DNA of 64,000 nt from Methylomarinum sp. Ch1-1 (GCF_030717995.2 NZ_CP157743.1:3498501-3562500), one strand, 5' to 3'; shown: positions 1-10,034, counted from the stretch's first letter. Notes: generated by a model not told the origin, from the letters alone. A program made the numbers and translations.

Positions 1-3000
1 TTGTCGAATTCGTAATCGAGCAACTGATCTAAACAAGTGCCGCAACTGACGACGACGGTCTTGATATCGAGATAATTCAAGGTATTGGCGACCCGGTGAA
101 ACAAGACTCGATTGTCGGTGGTAATTTGCTGCGCCTTGTCGTCTTGGCCGGCGGCGCGCTGCGGAAAGCCGCAGCATAGATAGCCCGGCGGCAACACCGT
201 CTGTACGCCGATCTCGTACAGCATCGCCTGAGTGGCCAGACCGACTTGCGAGAACAAGCGCTCGGAACCGCAACCGGGGAAATAAAACACCGCCTCGGAA
301 TCGGTTTGAGTTTTGTTGCGGTCGCGGATGATCGGCACGATCTGATCGCTCTCGATGCCGAGCAATGCCCTGGCCGTTTTGGCAGGCAGCTTGCCTGGCA
401 TCTTCCGATTGGTGAAGTGGACGACATATTCGCGCATTTCCGGCTTGCCGATCGAAGAAGGCGGCTGCGCGAGCTGCGCCTTGCCCCAGGGCCGGAGAAA
501 AAAGTTGCCCAGCCGCTGCGCCTTATAAGCCCATTCGATCAACAGCTTGCGCATCAGCTTGACGTTGTTCGGGTGAGTGCTGGTTAAGAATGCGATCGCC
601 GCCGTTTTGACCGGATTGAAGCTTTGCTTGCCCATCTTGCGCAACAGATTGCGCATGTTCATCGACACGTCGCCGAAATCGATATCGACCGGACATGGGT
701 TGTAACACTTGTGACAGACGGTGCAATGATCGCCGACGTCCTCGAACTCTTTCCAATGAGTGATGGAAATGCCGCGCCGGGTCTGCTCTTCATACAGGAA
801 GGCCTCGATCAATAACGAGGTGGCGAGGATCTTATTGCGCGGCGAATATAATAAATTCGCGCGCGGCACATGGGTCGAACATACCGGCTTGCATTTGCCG
901 CAGCGCAGACAGTCCTTGACCGAATCCGAGATTGCGCCGATGTCGCTTTGCTGCATAATCAGCGATTCGTAGCCCATCAGACTGAATGAGGTGGTATAAG
1001 CCGCACTGAGGTCGGCGCCGGGCATCAACTTACCGCGATTGAAGTAACCATCCGGGTCGACTCGGCGTTTGTAATCATGAAAACCGGCCAGTTCTTCCGC
1101 GTCTAGGAATTCATACTTGGTGATGCCGATGCCGTGCTCGCCGGAAATGACGCCGCCCAGAGAGCGCGCCAACGCCATGATGCGGGCGACCGCCTGATTC
1201 GCTTCCCGCAGCATGGCGTAATTATCGGAATTGACCGGCAGATTGGTGTGCACATTGCCGTCGCCGGCGTGCATATGCAGCGCGACGAATACGCGGCCGC
1301 GCAAAACTTCTTGATGCACGGCTTTTATCCGCTCGATCACCGGGCGGAAATTATCGCCGACGAAGATCTCCTGTAAATTCGGCAACAGCTCCTGTTTCCA
1401 AGACACTCTAAGGGAACGATCCTGCAACCGATGAAACAAAATCGGATTTTCGGCGCGATTGGTCGATGCGGAAACGGCGATGCCATAACCACCGAAACGC
1501 TCTTCGGCCTGGGACAACGGCAGATCGAGACTGTCATACAGCCACTGCCAACGTTCGCGCACTTCCGCGACGACCGCGAGCGCCTGGCCGCGACGGTCGC
1601 CGATCAATTCGTCTTTTTCGACGCTGTCCTCGTAGGAACGCAGTGGCAGATCGCCTTCCAGAAATTCGATCAATGCATCGCACAGGCGCAGTTTATTGCG
1701 CAGCGACAATTCGATGTTGATGCGTTCGATGCCGTCGCAATAATCGCCCATGCGCGGCAGCGGGATCACGACGTCCTCGTTGATCTTAAAGGCGTTGGTG
1801 TGCTTGGCGATGGCGGCGGTGCGGGCCCGGTCCAGCCAGAAGGTCTTGCGCGACTCGGGACTGACCGCGATGAAGCCTTCGGCGCCGCGGGCATTACACA
1901 GGCGCACGACTTCCGATGCAGCCAATGCAACCTGATGCTCGTCATCGCCGACGATATCACCGATCAACACCATTTTCGGCCGTCCCTGATGTTTGGCCTT
2001 GCTGGCGTAACCGACCGCCTTGACATAACGTTCGTCGAGATGCTCCAGTCCGGCCAGCATCACCCTCTTATGGCCGTTTTTCGGCAGCGCGGCCAAGAAA
2101 TCGCGAATTTCGACGATGGCCGGCACCGCCTCACGCACCTGACCATAGAATTCCAAGCAGAAAGTGCGGGTGTGCGACGGCATCTTGTGCAAGATCCAGC
2201 GCGCCGAGGTGATGATGCCGTCGCAGCCTTCTTTTTGTATGCCCGGCAGGCCGCCGAGAAACTTGTCGGTGACATCCTTGCCCAACTCGCCCTTGCGAAA
2301 CTGCGCCCCGCTCATGACCAACGCATCCTCGGACAACAGCGTCCGCCCCGTCGCATCGTAACGTTTCAGCATGAAGGTGACCTGTTCCTGGTCGTGTATC
2401 TTGCCGAGATTATGGTTATGCCGCTCGACCTCCAGCCACAAACCGTCCGGTGTCACCATGCGCCATGAGGCCAAATTATCCAGGGCGGTCCCCCATAGCA
2501 CGGCCTTCTTGCCGCCGGCATTCATCGCCACGTTGCCGCCGATGCAGGAAGCGTCCGCCGAGGTGGGGTCGCAGGCAAAAACTAGACCGGCGTTTTCGGC
2601 CGTTTCCATGACCCGCCGGGTCACCACACCGGCGCCGGTGTAAATCGTCGCATAACTTTGCTCGACGCCAGGCAAGCGCGCTTGCTGTTCGACTGCACCG
2701 ATCTCGATCAGCTTCTCTGTGTTGATCACCGCCGAATAAGGCGTCAGCGGCACCGCGCCGCCGGTATAGCCGGTGCCGCCGCCGCGCGGAATGATCGTCA
2801 ATCCCAATTTGATGCAATCGCGCACCAAATGGCCGACCTCTTCCTCGCTGTTCGGATAGAGCACGACAAACGGATATTCGACCCGCCAGTCGGTGGCGTC
2901 GGTGACATGCGACACTCGCGCGAAGCCATCGAAACAGATATTGTCTTTGCGGGTATGTTTGGATAGCAGAGCCGACACCTTGCGACGCATATCGCGGGTA

Positions 3001-3425
3001 TCCTTGAAGTGCGCCGCGAACGCATCGACGGCCCGATGCGCCGCCTCGATCAACAGCGCCACTCTTCGGGCCCGATCGGGATATTCGTCCTGATATTCTT
3101 GATGACGCTTTTCCATCTGGCGCAGACGATGACGCATCGCCTCCAGCAGCGCCTTACGCCGTTTGCGATTATCGAGCAAATCGTCTTCAAGATAAGGATT
3201 GCGTTGCACCGCCCAGATATCGCCTAGCACTTCGAACAGCATGCGCGCGGAACGACCGGTCACGCGTTCGTCGCGCAGCGACTCCAAAATGCGCCAGTTT
3301 TCCTCGCCGAGCAGGCGAATGACGATTTCACGATCGGAAAAAGAGGTATAGTTGTAGGGAATTTCGCGCAGCCTCGCTGGCGATTCATCGGTAATTAGGG
3401 GGGACAGTTCGGAATCCACTGACAT
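1..3425 (-). CDS. DUF3683 / FAD-binding oxidase / 4Fe-4S oxidoreductase, partial (C-terminus beyond left edge)
   Basis: A single open frame reads from ATG at 3425 to base 1 without a stop, so about 1141 residues are visible and the C-terminus is missing. The N-terminal ~180 residues resemble DUF3683. A PCMH-type FAD domain follows, with the glycine-rich segment [13 protein letters not shown], and then an FAD-oxidase C-terminal domain containing [10 protein letters not shown] and GEHGIG. Two cysteine motifs come next ([11 protein letters not shown] and [13 protein letters not shown]), typical of a pair of 4Fe-4S clusters. A CCG-type domain begins near the edge (PGCGSE, LCCGFPQ, SCGTC). This is the architecture of D-lactate/2-hydroxyacid dehydrogenase-like respiratory enzymes. 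The substrate cannot be read from sequence. No strong ribosome site precedes the start. The domain order is clear; the physiological role is inferred. Confidence 0.88.
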   Translation of the reverse strand, partial: MSVDSELSPLITDESPARLREIPYNYTSFSDREIVIRLLGEENWRILESLRDERVTGRSARMLFEVLGDIWAVQRNPYLEDDLLDNRKRRKALLEAMRHRLRQMEKRHQEYQDEYPDRARRVALLIEAAHRAVDAFAAHFKDTRDMRRKVSALLSKHTRKDNICFDGFARVSHVTDATDWRVEYPFVVLYPNSEEEVGHLVRDCIKLGLTIIPRGGGTGYTGGAVPLTPYSAVINTEKLIEIGAVEQQARLPGVEQSYATIYTGAGVVTRRVMETAENAGLVFACDPTSADASCIGGNVAMNAGGKKAVLWGTALDNLASWRMVTPDGLWLEVERHNHNLGKIHDQEQVTFMLKRYDATGRTLLSEDALVMSGAQFRKGELGKDVTDKFLGGLPGIQKEGCDGIITSARWILHKMPSHTRTFCLEFYGQVREAVPAIVEIRDFLAALPKNGHKRVMLAGLEHLDERYVKAVGYASKAKHQGRPKMVLIGDIVGDDEHQVALAASEVVRLCNARGAEGFIAVSPESRKTFWLDRARTAAIAKHTNAFKINEDVVIPLPRMGDYCDGIERINIELSLRNKLRLCDALIEFLEGDLPLRSYEDSVEKDELIGDRRGQALAVVAEVRERWQWLYDSLDLPLSQAEERFGGYGIAVSASTNRAENPILFHRLQDRSLRVSWKQELLPNLQEIFVGDNFRPVIERIKAVHQEVLRGRVFVALHMHAGDGNVHTNLPVNSDNYAMLREANQAVARIMALARSLGGVISGEHGIGITKYEFLDAEELAGFHDYKRRVDPDGYFNRGKLMPGADLSAAYTTSFSLMGYESLIMQQSDIGAISDSVKDCLRCGKCKPVCSTHVPRANLLYSPRNKILATSLLIEAFLYEEQTRRGISITHWKEFEDVGDHCTVCHKCYNPCPVDIDFGDVSMNMRNLLRKMGKQSFNPVKTAAIAFLTSTHPNNVKLMRKLLIEWAYKAQRLGNFFLRPWGKAQLAQPPSSIGKPEMREYVVHFTNRKMPGKLPAKTARALLGIESDQIVPIIRDRNKTQTDSEAVFYFPGCGSERLFSQVGLATQAMLYEIGVQTVLPPGYLCCGFPQRAAGQDDKAQQITTDNRVLFHRVANTLNYLDIKTVVVSCGTCLDQLLDYEFD

Positions 3426-3501
3426 ACGGGGTAATGGCGGGGTTAAAAAGGTTTATTGTAACACTGTCGTTATCGGCACGAACATTGAAACGGAGCAAAG
3501 A

Positions 3502-3823
3502 CAGCAATTCCCATTTTCAGCAATTTAGCGATATTCACCCAGCGCCTAAATTACCCTGGAATGTAAAATGGTAATTATTCAGCGTAGTTTTATAAGAGGG
3601 AGTAGGTTATTGATTTATCGGGCTGTCTGCAACAGGACGTTGCAGTCAGAGCTTACAGGGAAGTATTCACGCGTCCCGAGAAATCAATGACCTACTGCCT
3701 AAAATCCGAAAGATACTGAATAGTTACGTAAAATGTAGCCTAAATTTAGGTGCTGGGGGTCTTGACGCCGGCATCCTCGCCAGACATCCCTACCCTCTTC
3801 GACCCTCAAATTGGGAATTGCTG
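3502..3823 (-). repeat. Miniature repeat family copy A (inverted, degenerate, carries an inner insertion)
   Basis: The ends are CAGCAATTCCCAT at 3502 and TGGGAATTGCTG ending at 3823. Inside, TCACCCAGCGCCTAAATT (3536) and AATTTAGGTGCTGGG (3742) match the reverse complement of the core seen in the other copies near 8.6, 12.7, 21.7 and 63.0 kb. The copy is split by a 157-bp element at 3571-3727. It fills most of the gap between the oxidoreductase and tusA. Confidence 0.7.
3571..3727. mobile_element. 157-bp IS66-like miniature element
   Basis: The ends GTAATTATTCAG and CTGAATAGTTAC form near-perfect terminal inverted repeats. The element is flanked by the 8-bp direct duplication GTAAAATG (3563-3570 and 3728-3735). 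Both features match the IS66 at 22518-24186, which has GTAATTATTCAG at one end and an 8-bp duplication. The interior has no coding potential but folds: arms 3602-3622 and 3675-3695 pair at 19 of 21 positions, and CTGCAAC/GTTGCAG form an inner hairpin. It is probably a non-autonomous derivative mobilised by an IS66 transposase. Confidence 0.8.
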
Positions 3824-3869
3824 ACGCAACGGCGGGCGAAAGGGGGATACACAATGCGGCCACAGCGGT

Positions 3870-4100
3870 TCACTTTTTGCGAATATAAAAAATCTGCCGG
3901 TCGGACTCTTTAGTGAATTCGATGATCTGATGGCCAACTTGCTCGGTATAAACACCAAAATCCAGATGAGCGGCTGGATCGGTCGCAATGACTTTCACAA
4001 CTTCGCCGCTACCCATCTCCATCAAGGCTTTCTTCAGGCGTAGCAAAGGCAAGGGACAGTTTAATCCGCTGGCATCGACTTCTACAACAAACTCAATCAT
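3870..4100 (-). CDS. tusA: TusA-family sulfur carrier protein
   Basis: A 76-residue protein with the family signature near the N-terminus (DASGLNCPLPLLRLKKAL). The Cys of the CPxP motif would carry a persulfide. Family members relay sulfur for tRNA 2-thiouridine formation or for sulfur metabolism; which job this one does cannot be told from sequence. Length and start fit the family. It is transcribed divergently from cysG with 83 bp between the starts, which places a sulfur-handling protein next to siroheme synthesis for sulfite or nitrite reductase. Confidence 0.88.
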   Translation of the reverse strand: MIEFVVEVDASGLNCPLPLLRLKKALMEMGSGEVVKVIATDPAAHLDFGVYTEQVGHQIIEFTKESDRQIFYIRKK

Positions 4101-4140
4101 AAACAGTTAAAAAATTCCGGGCATGAAAAAAAAGAGTGCT

Positions 4141-4146
4141 TATAAT
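4141..4146 (+). promoter_or_regulatory. Candidate -10 box for cysG
   Basis: A perfect TATAAT lies 38 bp before the cysG start, in the 83-bp divergent gap with tusA. No convincing -35 box is visible, so this is only a candidate. Confidence 0.35.
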
Positions 4147-4183
4147 ACCACTTCTCATTCACTAGCGAGAATCGTAGACACTC

Positions 4184-5629
4184 ATGGATTATTTCCCCCT
4201 CTTTTTAGAATTGAAAGACCAAAATTGTCTGGTAGTTGGAGGCGGCGACATCGCGGCGCGCAAAATTGACCTGTTGACGAGAGCGGGAGCGAATATCACA
4301 GTAGTCGCCAAGCAGATGAGCGCAACTGTAATCGACATGGCGCAGCAAGCCCCTATCAGCATGCAGCAAAAAGCCTTCGAAGCGGCCGATCTAGAGGATA
4401 AATTCCTGGTAGTGTCTGCGACTAATAATCGGGAAACCAATGTTCAAGTCGCGAAACTGGCCAAAGAGCGCAAACTGCTGATCAATGTCGTCGACAACCC
4501 CGATTTGTGCAGTTTTATTTTTCCGTCGATCATCGACCGTTCGCCGATCGTCGCGGCGATTTCATCCGGCGGCGCGTCGCCGGTGCTGGCCCGACAATTA
4601 AGAGCCAAGATCGAGAGCATGATTTCCCCCGCCTACGGCCAACTCGCACAACTGGCCAACAAATTCAGGAGCGCGGTCAAGCAGCATATCGAAGATCCGG
4701 GACAACGGCGAATTTTCTGGGAGAATGTATTACAGGGCGGCATCGCCGAACTGGTATTTGCCGGCCGCCAGCACGAAGCCGAACGACAATTGCAAACGAT
4801 GCTGGAAAGCGGCGATCACAGCCCCGAGAAGGGCGAGGTTTACTTGGTCGGCGCCGGGCCAGGCGACCCCGATCTACTGACATTCAGAGCTTTAAGATTG
4901 ATGCAGCAGGCCGACGTCATCGTCTACGACCGCCTGGTGTCCGCCGAGATTCTCGATCTGGCCCGGCGCGATTCGGAAAAAATTTATGTCGGCAAGCAAC
5001 GCAGTTATCACAGCCTGCCGCAGGAATCGATCAATGAACTGCTCGCCAAGCTGGCCATGGAAGGCAAACGCGTGGTCAGACTGAAAGGTGGCGATCCCTT
5101 CATTTTCGGCCGCGGCGGCGAAGAAATTGAAACGTTGATGCAGCAAGGCGTCAATTTTCAGGTCGTGCCCGGCATCACCGCGGCATCGGGCTGCGCCAGT
5201 TATGCCGGCATTCCGCTGACCCACAGGGATCACGCCCAATCCTGCACCTTCGTCACCGGTCATTTGAAAGACGGATCGATCAACTTGAACTGGGCGCAAC
5301 TGGCCGCGCCTAATCAAACGATCGTGATCTATATGGGCTTGATCGGTCTGGAAAAAATCTGCGCGTCGTTGATCGAACACGGTTGCCCTGAAGATCATCC
5401 TATCGCCATCGTCCAACAAGGCACGACCCAACATCAACGCGTCATTACCGGCACATTGACGACGCTGCCGGAACAAGTCGCCGGACAAAACATCAAGGCG
5501 CCGACGCTGATCATTGTCGGCTCCGTCGTGACTTTGCAGCATAAATTGGATTGGTTCAATCCGAATTCGTCTCAAGGAGATAAAACTTCCGGCAAATCGT
5601 CAGCGGAGCTCGAAGCCCTATCGCAATAA
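4184..5629 (+). CDS. cysG: Siroheme synthase (multifunctional CysG)
   Basis: A 481-residue protein, slightly longer than the ~457 of E. coli CysG. The N-terminal half is the precorrin-2 dehydrogenase/ferrochelatase module, with the NAD-binding motif GGGDIAARK near residue 20 and GGASPVLARQLR near 130. The C-terminal half is uroporphyrinogen III methyltransferase, with VGAGPGDPDLLT near 222, RLKGGDPFIFGRGGEE and VPGITAASGCASYAGIPLTHR. Together they convert uroporphyrinogen III to siroheme in three steps (two methylations, oxidation, iron insertion). The product serves assimilatory nitrite and sulfite reductases. The start aligns with the family N-terminus. The gene is intact and is followed by mobile DNA from 5707. 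Confidence 0.96.
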   Translation: MDYFPLFLELKDQNCLVVGGGDIAARKIDLLTRAGANITVVAKQMSATVIDMAQQAPISMQQKAFEAADLEDKFLVVSATNNRETNVQVAKLAKERKLLINVVDNPDLCSFIFPSIIDRSPIVAAISSGGASPVLARQLRAKIESMISPAYGQLAQLANKFRSAVKQHIEDPGQRRIFWENVLQGGIAELVFAGRQHEAERQLQTMLESGDHSPEKGEVYLVGAGPGDPDLLTFRALRLMQQADVIVYDRLVSAEILDLARRDSEKIYVGKQRSYHSLPQESINELLAKLAMEGKRVVRLKGGDPFIFGRGGEEIETLMQQGVNFQVVPGITAASGCASYAGIPLTHRDHAQSCTFVTGHLKDGSINLNWAQLAAPNQTIVIYMGLIGLEKICASLIEHGCPEDHPIAIVQQGTTQHQRVITGTLTTLPEQVAGQNIKAPTLIIVGSVVTLQHKLDWFNPNSSQGDKTSGKSSAELEALSQ

Positions 5630-5936
5630 CACCCGATAATACGCATGACGACTCAAGCGGATTACACCAATTTTGTCCAGCCATTCCCAATTTGGATAAC
5701 AAAGAGCAGCAATTCCCATATATGGACTCCTCTCCAATTGCAAGCCAAGATTGTTCAAAAATGATGTTTCCAACAGAGATCGAGATTGCCGCCATATATT
5801 CGGCCTCTTGATGAAGGTATTTATCGACCTTCGGGCCCTGATGAAGCTATCCGCGCGCTTTTATCTCTATCACTTTGCCGATTTCAAGGAATCTTCGGGA
5901 ATAACGGATTTTAAAAGCGCCGGTCTGACCTGTTGA

Positions 5937-6077
5937 ATGTCATCACTTTGAGAGTCTTGCCTCCGCAATTTGGTTGAACTCGTTTACTACAGTGTTGTTA
6001 GGGTTATCCACGCTTTGTCCACATGCGTAGAGCCCTTCAATCGTGCTCGGAGCTTGTGGGCAAAGGGTGGATAACCC
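5937..6077 (-). ncRNA. Candidate bridge-RNA-like structured region of IS110/IS1111 copy 1
   Basis: This lies in the non-coding stretch 3' of the transposase. Arms 6001-6023 and 6055-6077 form a 23-bp hairpin with two mismatches around a 31-nt loop. At 5937-5952 the segment ATGTCATCACTTTGAG matches the target repeat end (ATGTCATCAGTTTGAG, reverse complement of the copy B right end) at 15 of 16 positions. IS1111-group elements are reported to encode their guide RNA in this 3' region. Expression, exact ends and guide pairing are inferred. Confidence 0.35.
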
Positions 6078-7066
6078 GGTTTTCATCGGCTTAGGCCATT
6101 TGTGGCACGTAATCGCCGCCACGCGTTGCCAGCGCCCAAATGATCCGGGCGTTCTTGTTGGCCAAAGCCACGGCCGCTTTGTTGAAGCCTCGCCGTTCAA
6201 TCAAGCCTTTGAGCCACAGGCTCAAGGGGTCGCTCTTGTCACCGCAGTATTTCAGCACCGCTCTTGCCCCGTGAATCAAGGATGTGCGCAATTGGCGGTT
6301 GCCGCGTTTACTGATGCCCAGTAATACCTGCTTATCGCCGCTGCTGTGCTGCCTTGGCACCACGCCCAAGCTGGCCGCGTAATCTCGGCTCGAATCATAA
6401 CCCTTGCCATCGCCGACGTCAGCCGTGGCCAAAATGGCGGTCAAGGACCGATACCCGGTATGTCAAGCAATCGTCGGGCTAAGGCATTGTTTTGGCATAC
6501 TGCCGTAATTTCCCGGTCCAGAGCCCGGATCGCTTCGTCCAAGGCTTTCAGCGCTTGATACTGCTCGGCAAACAGCTTCCGGCTCAGCGTGCTGAGGTCA
6601 TTTTCCCCGTCCTCCAGAATACTGGGCAGTTGTTTTCTGAACTGATTCACGCTACGCGGCAGCACGATGCCTCGTTCAGCCAGATAACCGCGCATTTGAT
6701 TGACCAAGGCCGTGCGTTCGTCCACCTTACCTCGCCGGACACCTTGCAGCATGGCTAAGTCTTGCTGCTCAATGCCTTTGATCGCCACGCTGCGTTTGTT
6801 CGGCTGGCAGGCCGCCGTGTAAATCGCCTCGGCGTCGTTGTAATCGTTTTTATTGCCAACCACGAATGCCTTCACGAAGCGAGTATTCAACAGCACTACT
6901 TCGTGGCCCAGGGCCTGAAATGCCCGGGCCCAATGATGAGCGCCGCCGCAGGCTTCCATCGCGATCACGCTCACCGGCATCTGAGCCACAAAGGCCAACA
7001 GTTCCGACCGTTTCAATTTCTTTTTCTTTGCTTTGCCGTCTTGCATCATGAACATATGAAACACTA

Positions 7067-8380
7067 GTACAATAAACTTGAAATATATTGGATAATACAA
7101 CGATTTGAAACCAATAAAATAATCCCTTGGCACGTCCACTCCTCCCACTGACATTGAGCTCTGAACAGCAGAGCATTTTGGAAACCATTGTTCGAAGTCG
7201 CGAAGCGCCACACAGTCTGGTGCAACGTGCTCAAATCGTGTTATTGGCCCACGTCGGCAACACCAATAAATCGATCGCTCAAAACCTGGGGCTCTGTGAA
7301 GAAACGGTCGGGTTTTGGCGAAAGCGTTGGTTAGGCGACAGTATTGAGTTGGAAAAATATGCCGACCAATCAAAAAAGTTGCGCGAGGCGATCAGTCACG
7401 TGTTGGCCGACAAACCACGCGCTGGCTGCCCCGGCGTCTTTACTGCGGAGCAGATTTGCCAGTTATTGGCGCTCGCTTGTGAAACGCCTCCCGAGCATCT
7501 CAGTCATTGGACGCAACCGGCACTCGTCCGAACCGCTATTGATAGGGGGATTGTAGACACCATTTCGCTCAGCAGTATCGGGCGTTTTTTAAAATCAGGG
7601 GGATTTGAAACCGCATCGCACTAAATATTGGCTCAACCACAAAGCCGAAGATGAAGCGACCTTTCGACAAGAAGTGAGAGACGTTTGCAAGCTCTACCAT
7701 CAAGCTCAAGAGCTACACGAATCCGGTGTACATGTGATCAGTGTGGACGAGAAAACCGGTATTCAGGCGCTGGAACGGATTCATCCGGATCACCCGATGT
7801 CCAAAGGAAAACTGGAATTACACGAATTTGAGTACAAACGGCATGGCACACAAACCCTGATAGCCAATTTTGAAGTAGCGACCGGAAAAATCCTGTGTCC
7901 AACGTTGGGCGACACCCGAACAGAAAACGATTTTGTGGCCCATATCCAGGCGACCGTCGCTACTGACCCACGGCAAAATGGGTATTTATTGCCGACCAAC
8001 TGAATACGCATAAATCCGCTTCATTGGTGAAATGTGGCAGAACTCTGCGGCATCGAAGCCCGCTGGGCGAGAAAGGACAATCCGGCATTTTAGAGAACAT
8101 GGCGTCGCGCGCGGACTTTTTACAATGCACCGAGCACCGTATCCGTTTTGTTTATACACCAAAACATTGTTCATGGCTGAACCAAGTCGAGATTTGGTTC
8201 GGCATTTTAAGCCGTCGCTTACTCAAACGCGGAAGTTTCCCTTCGATTAAGGCTCTGAATCAAAGAATTCAGGCGTTCATTGCATTTTTTAATGAAACAT
8301 TGGCAAAACCGTTTCGATGGACCTATATTGGTAAGCCTCTACTTGTCTAAATTATCGAAGGTATTTCAGAAGGCGAGTAC
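7067..8380 (+). mobile_element. IS630-family element inserted in the IS110 copy
   Basis: The 1314-bp insertion starts with GTAC at 7067 and ends with GTAC at 8380. It is flanked by TA duplications (7065-7066 and 8381-8382), the target choice of IS630/Tc1-type elements. The ends align as GTAC-N8-TGAAATA-N2-TT-N-GATAA. The uninterrupted site is preserved in the second IS110 copy as CACTAGTTTTGC, which proves both boundaries. Confidence 0.93.
7127..8350 (+). pseudogene. IS630-family transposase (multiple frameshifts)
   Basis: The N-terminal part (7127-7624) is a helix-turn-helix region (VQRAQIVLLAHVGNTNKSIA). A central part in another frame (7605-8003) holds the first catalytic Asp (ISVDEKTGIQ). 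A third part (8024-8350) holds the C-terminal Glu region (NQVEIWFGILSRR). The second Asp (IADQLNTH) is encoded near 7990-8015, only after a frame change. The expected segment VAELCGIEARW lies in yet another frame, so at least three indels are present. A programmed shift at the T6A4 stretch near 7586 could explain the first step but not the later ones. Confidence 0.88.
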
Positions 8381-8886
8381 TAGTTTTGCAATATCTAAAC
8401 CCACTACGTTAAGATTCATCTCGAACTCCTCTTTGTTCTGTTTAAGTTGTTAGTAGGTGTATTGTGACACCGTTAGAGGGTGGAGAGGAGTCCATATCAT
8501 CACTTTGGCGTTCAAATAGGGCATGGGGTGTGTTTGGCGAGGATGTCGGCAGCAAGGATGCTGCCGTCAAGCCCCCCAGGGATGGGTTTACCCAGCACCT
8601 AAATTCCATGGCTACAGGACTATATTTTACATTCCAGGATAATTTAGGTGCTGGGTGAACGGCGCTCCTCGACAGACACACCCCATGCCCTAAACCCCGC
8701 AAAAATACTCAAACTGATGACATGGGAATTGCTGAACAAAGAGGGCTTGGCTGAATTTTGTCAGTAAAGCAAATAGCTAACCACTATACTGTTAGCCAAT
8801 CATGCAACGCGAAAAACGCGGGTTAAATAGAAAGTAGCTCATCGAGCTGATGTAAGCACTCATCCAATATCCGAAGCAAATAGGTC

Positions 8887-9852
8887 ATGAATAGGCGAAC
8901 AACACCGTATCCGCTAATTATCCTGCTGTTGGGCTTTGCCCTGATCAGCGGCTGCGATTTAACCGAAAAACCTGAAAAAACCACCAGATTGGCGGAAAAT
9001 GGCGTATTTTCCGCCAACTTATCGGAGCATTATGCCTTAATCGGCACGCTCACTGGCCATGCGGAACTGTGGCAGCTAAAACCCAAGTCTTTGCTGCATA
9101 AGTGGCAACATACCGATGACAGCGCCGGCATCATCGGCCTGGATATTTCCAGTAATGAAGAGTACGCCGTCACGGCGGAAAAAAATTCGATAGCCTGGTG
9201 GCGCGTCAGTGACGGCATATTGCTGGCTGTTTGGAGCCTACCGGATATTTACAGCGTCAGCATTTCCGCGGACGGTCAATATGCACTGGTCGGTTTGATC
9301 GACAAGGCCATTTATCTCGCCCTGGAATATGGCCGCACGCTTTATGCTTTCCGACATGACGACATTGTTGTCGCAAGCGATCTATCCGACAGCGGTCTAT
9401 ACGCATTAACCGGCTCCGAAGACCACAGCGCCAAGCTTTGGGACCTGACTAACGGCAGATTGAAATACTCCTGGCGACATGACAATAAACTGGCGACCGT
9501 CGCGCTAGGACACGGAGATCGCTATGCGCTGACCAGCGCCGTATTGAGTCAGAGTCGGTTATGGGACATCGTCAGCGGCGAAGCCTACAAAAATATCGGC
9601 CCACAACGAACCACGTTATCGGCCGCCGTTTTTTCCGCAGATGACAAATATCTGCTGGCGGGACATATATCGCAACGAATCGAATTATGGAATACCGAGA
9701 ACGGCTCACTGGAAAAATTCTGGCGCGCTAAAAAAGCCGACGCATGGCGTCCCACCGCGGCGACGATTTTGGCCCTGGCCTTTGTCAGCAACGGAAAAAA
9801 ATTTAACAGCATCGCCACCAACGGTTATTTACAGCGCTGGAGACGACAATAA
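8887..9852 (+). CDS. WD40-repeat lipoprotein
   Basis: A 321-residue protein with a short hydrophobic signal ending in a lipobox (LISGC, Cys ~21), so it is probably a lipid-anchored periplasmic protein. The rest consists of WD40-like blades with repeated endings such as AELWQL, IAWWRV, AKLWDL, SRLWDI and IELWNT, each ~40 residues apart, enough for one beta-propeller. WD40 propellers are usually scaffolds for protein contacts. No enzymatic motif is visible. The gene stands alone downstream of the mobile block. Specific partners are unknown. Confidence 0.82.
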   Translation: MNRRTTPYPLIILLLGFALISGCDLTEKPEKTTRLAENGVFSANLSEHYALIGTLTGHAELWQLKPKSLLHKWQHTDDSAGIIGLDISSNEEYAVTAEKNSIAWWRVSDGILLAVWSLPDIYSVSISADGQYALVGLIDKAIYLALEYGRTLYAFRHDDIVVASDLSDSGLYALTGSEDHSAKLWDLTNGRLKYSWRHDNKLATVALGHGDRYALTSAVLSQSRLWDIVSGEAYKNIGPQRTTLSAAVFSADDKYLLAGHISQRIELWNTENGSLEKFWRAKKADAWRPTAATILALAFVSNGKKFNSIATNGYLQRWRRQ

Positions 9853-10034
9853 AAACGGTTCAGTTATTGTTCAGTGTTTTTACGGATAATCTGAACTCAG
9901 CGATAGGTAATCGATTTTTTATGAAATTGATTGAGTTTTGATTCGAAATCGCCTATCCTACGCAATTAATTCCAAACCGTTTGCATATCACAGATTGATA
10001 TGCAGTATTTCTTTAATAACAGTGAGAGATAACC

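Larger units (their letters stand above)
6091..8419 (-). pseudogene. IS110-family transposase, copy 1 (frameshifted and interrupted)
   Basis: The ancestral ORF began at 8419 (MNLNVVGLDIAK) and ended at 6091. It is cut after about 13 codons by the IS630 at 7067-8380. It is also frameshifted near 6442, where CAAGG replaces the CAAAGG of copy 2, just after LLDIPGIGP. The remaining sequence has IS1111-group features: MEACGGAHHWAR, the N-terminal RuvC-like DEDD region with NKNDYNDAEAI, and the C-terminal Tnp20-like domain with GLVPRQHSSGDK and LIHGARAVLKY. Without repair it cannot encode an active DEDD/serine recombinase. Confidence 0.9.
5720..8497 (-). mobile_element. IS110-family (IS1111 group) element, copy 1, interrupted by an IS630
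   Basis: The ends carry inverted repeats ATATGGACTCCTCTCC (5720-5735) and GGAGAGGAGTCCATAT (8482-8497). Removing the 1316 bp contributed by the IS630 and its TA duplication leaves 1462 bp. The second copy (61448-62908) is 1461 bp. The one-base difference is explained by the indels seen in the two transposase genes. The transposase lies on the minus strand, with a short 5' flank and a ~370-bp non-coding 3' flank. Confidence 0.9.
5707..8734 (+). repeat. Miniature repeat family copy B, split by an IS110-type element
   Basis: The left end CAGCAATTCCCAT is at 5707-5719. The rest resumes at 8498 (CATCACTTTGGCG) and ends in CATGGGAATTGCTG at 8734. Its right terminal repeat, reverse-complemented, reads AGCAATTCCCATGTCATCAG. 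This shows what the left end looked like before the insertion: the IS sits directly after CCCAT. Internal hairpins include GGCAGCA/TGCTGCC and CAGCACCTAAATT/AATTTAGGTGCTG. Confidence 0.75.

Noticed and set aside
1431-2468. 345-codon plus-strand open frame
   Set aside because: It lies wholly antisense to the continuous DUF3683-FAD-FeS frame, whose motifs are unmistakable.
7570-7625. Programmed frameshift in the IS630 transposase at a T6A4 run
   Set aside because: The required change is +1 rather than the usual -1, and further frameshifts downstream show that the gene is simply decayed.
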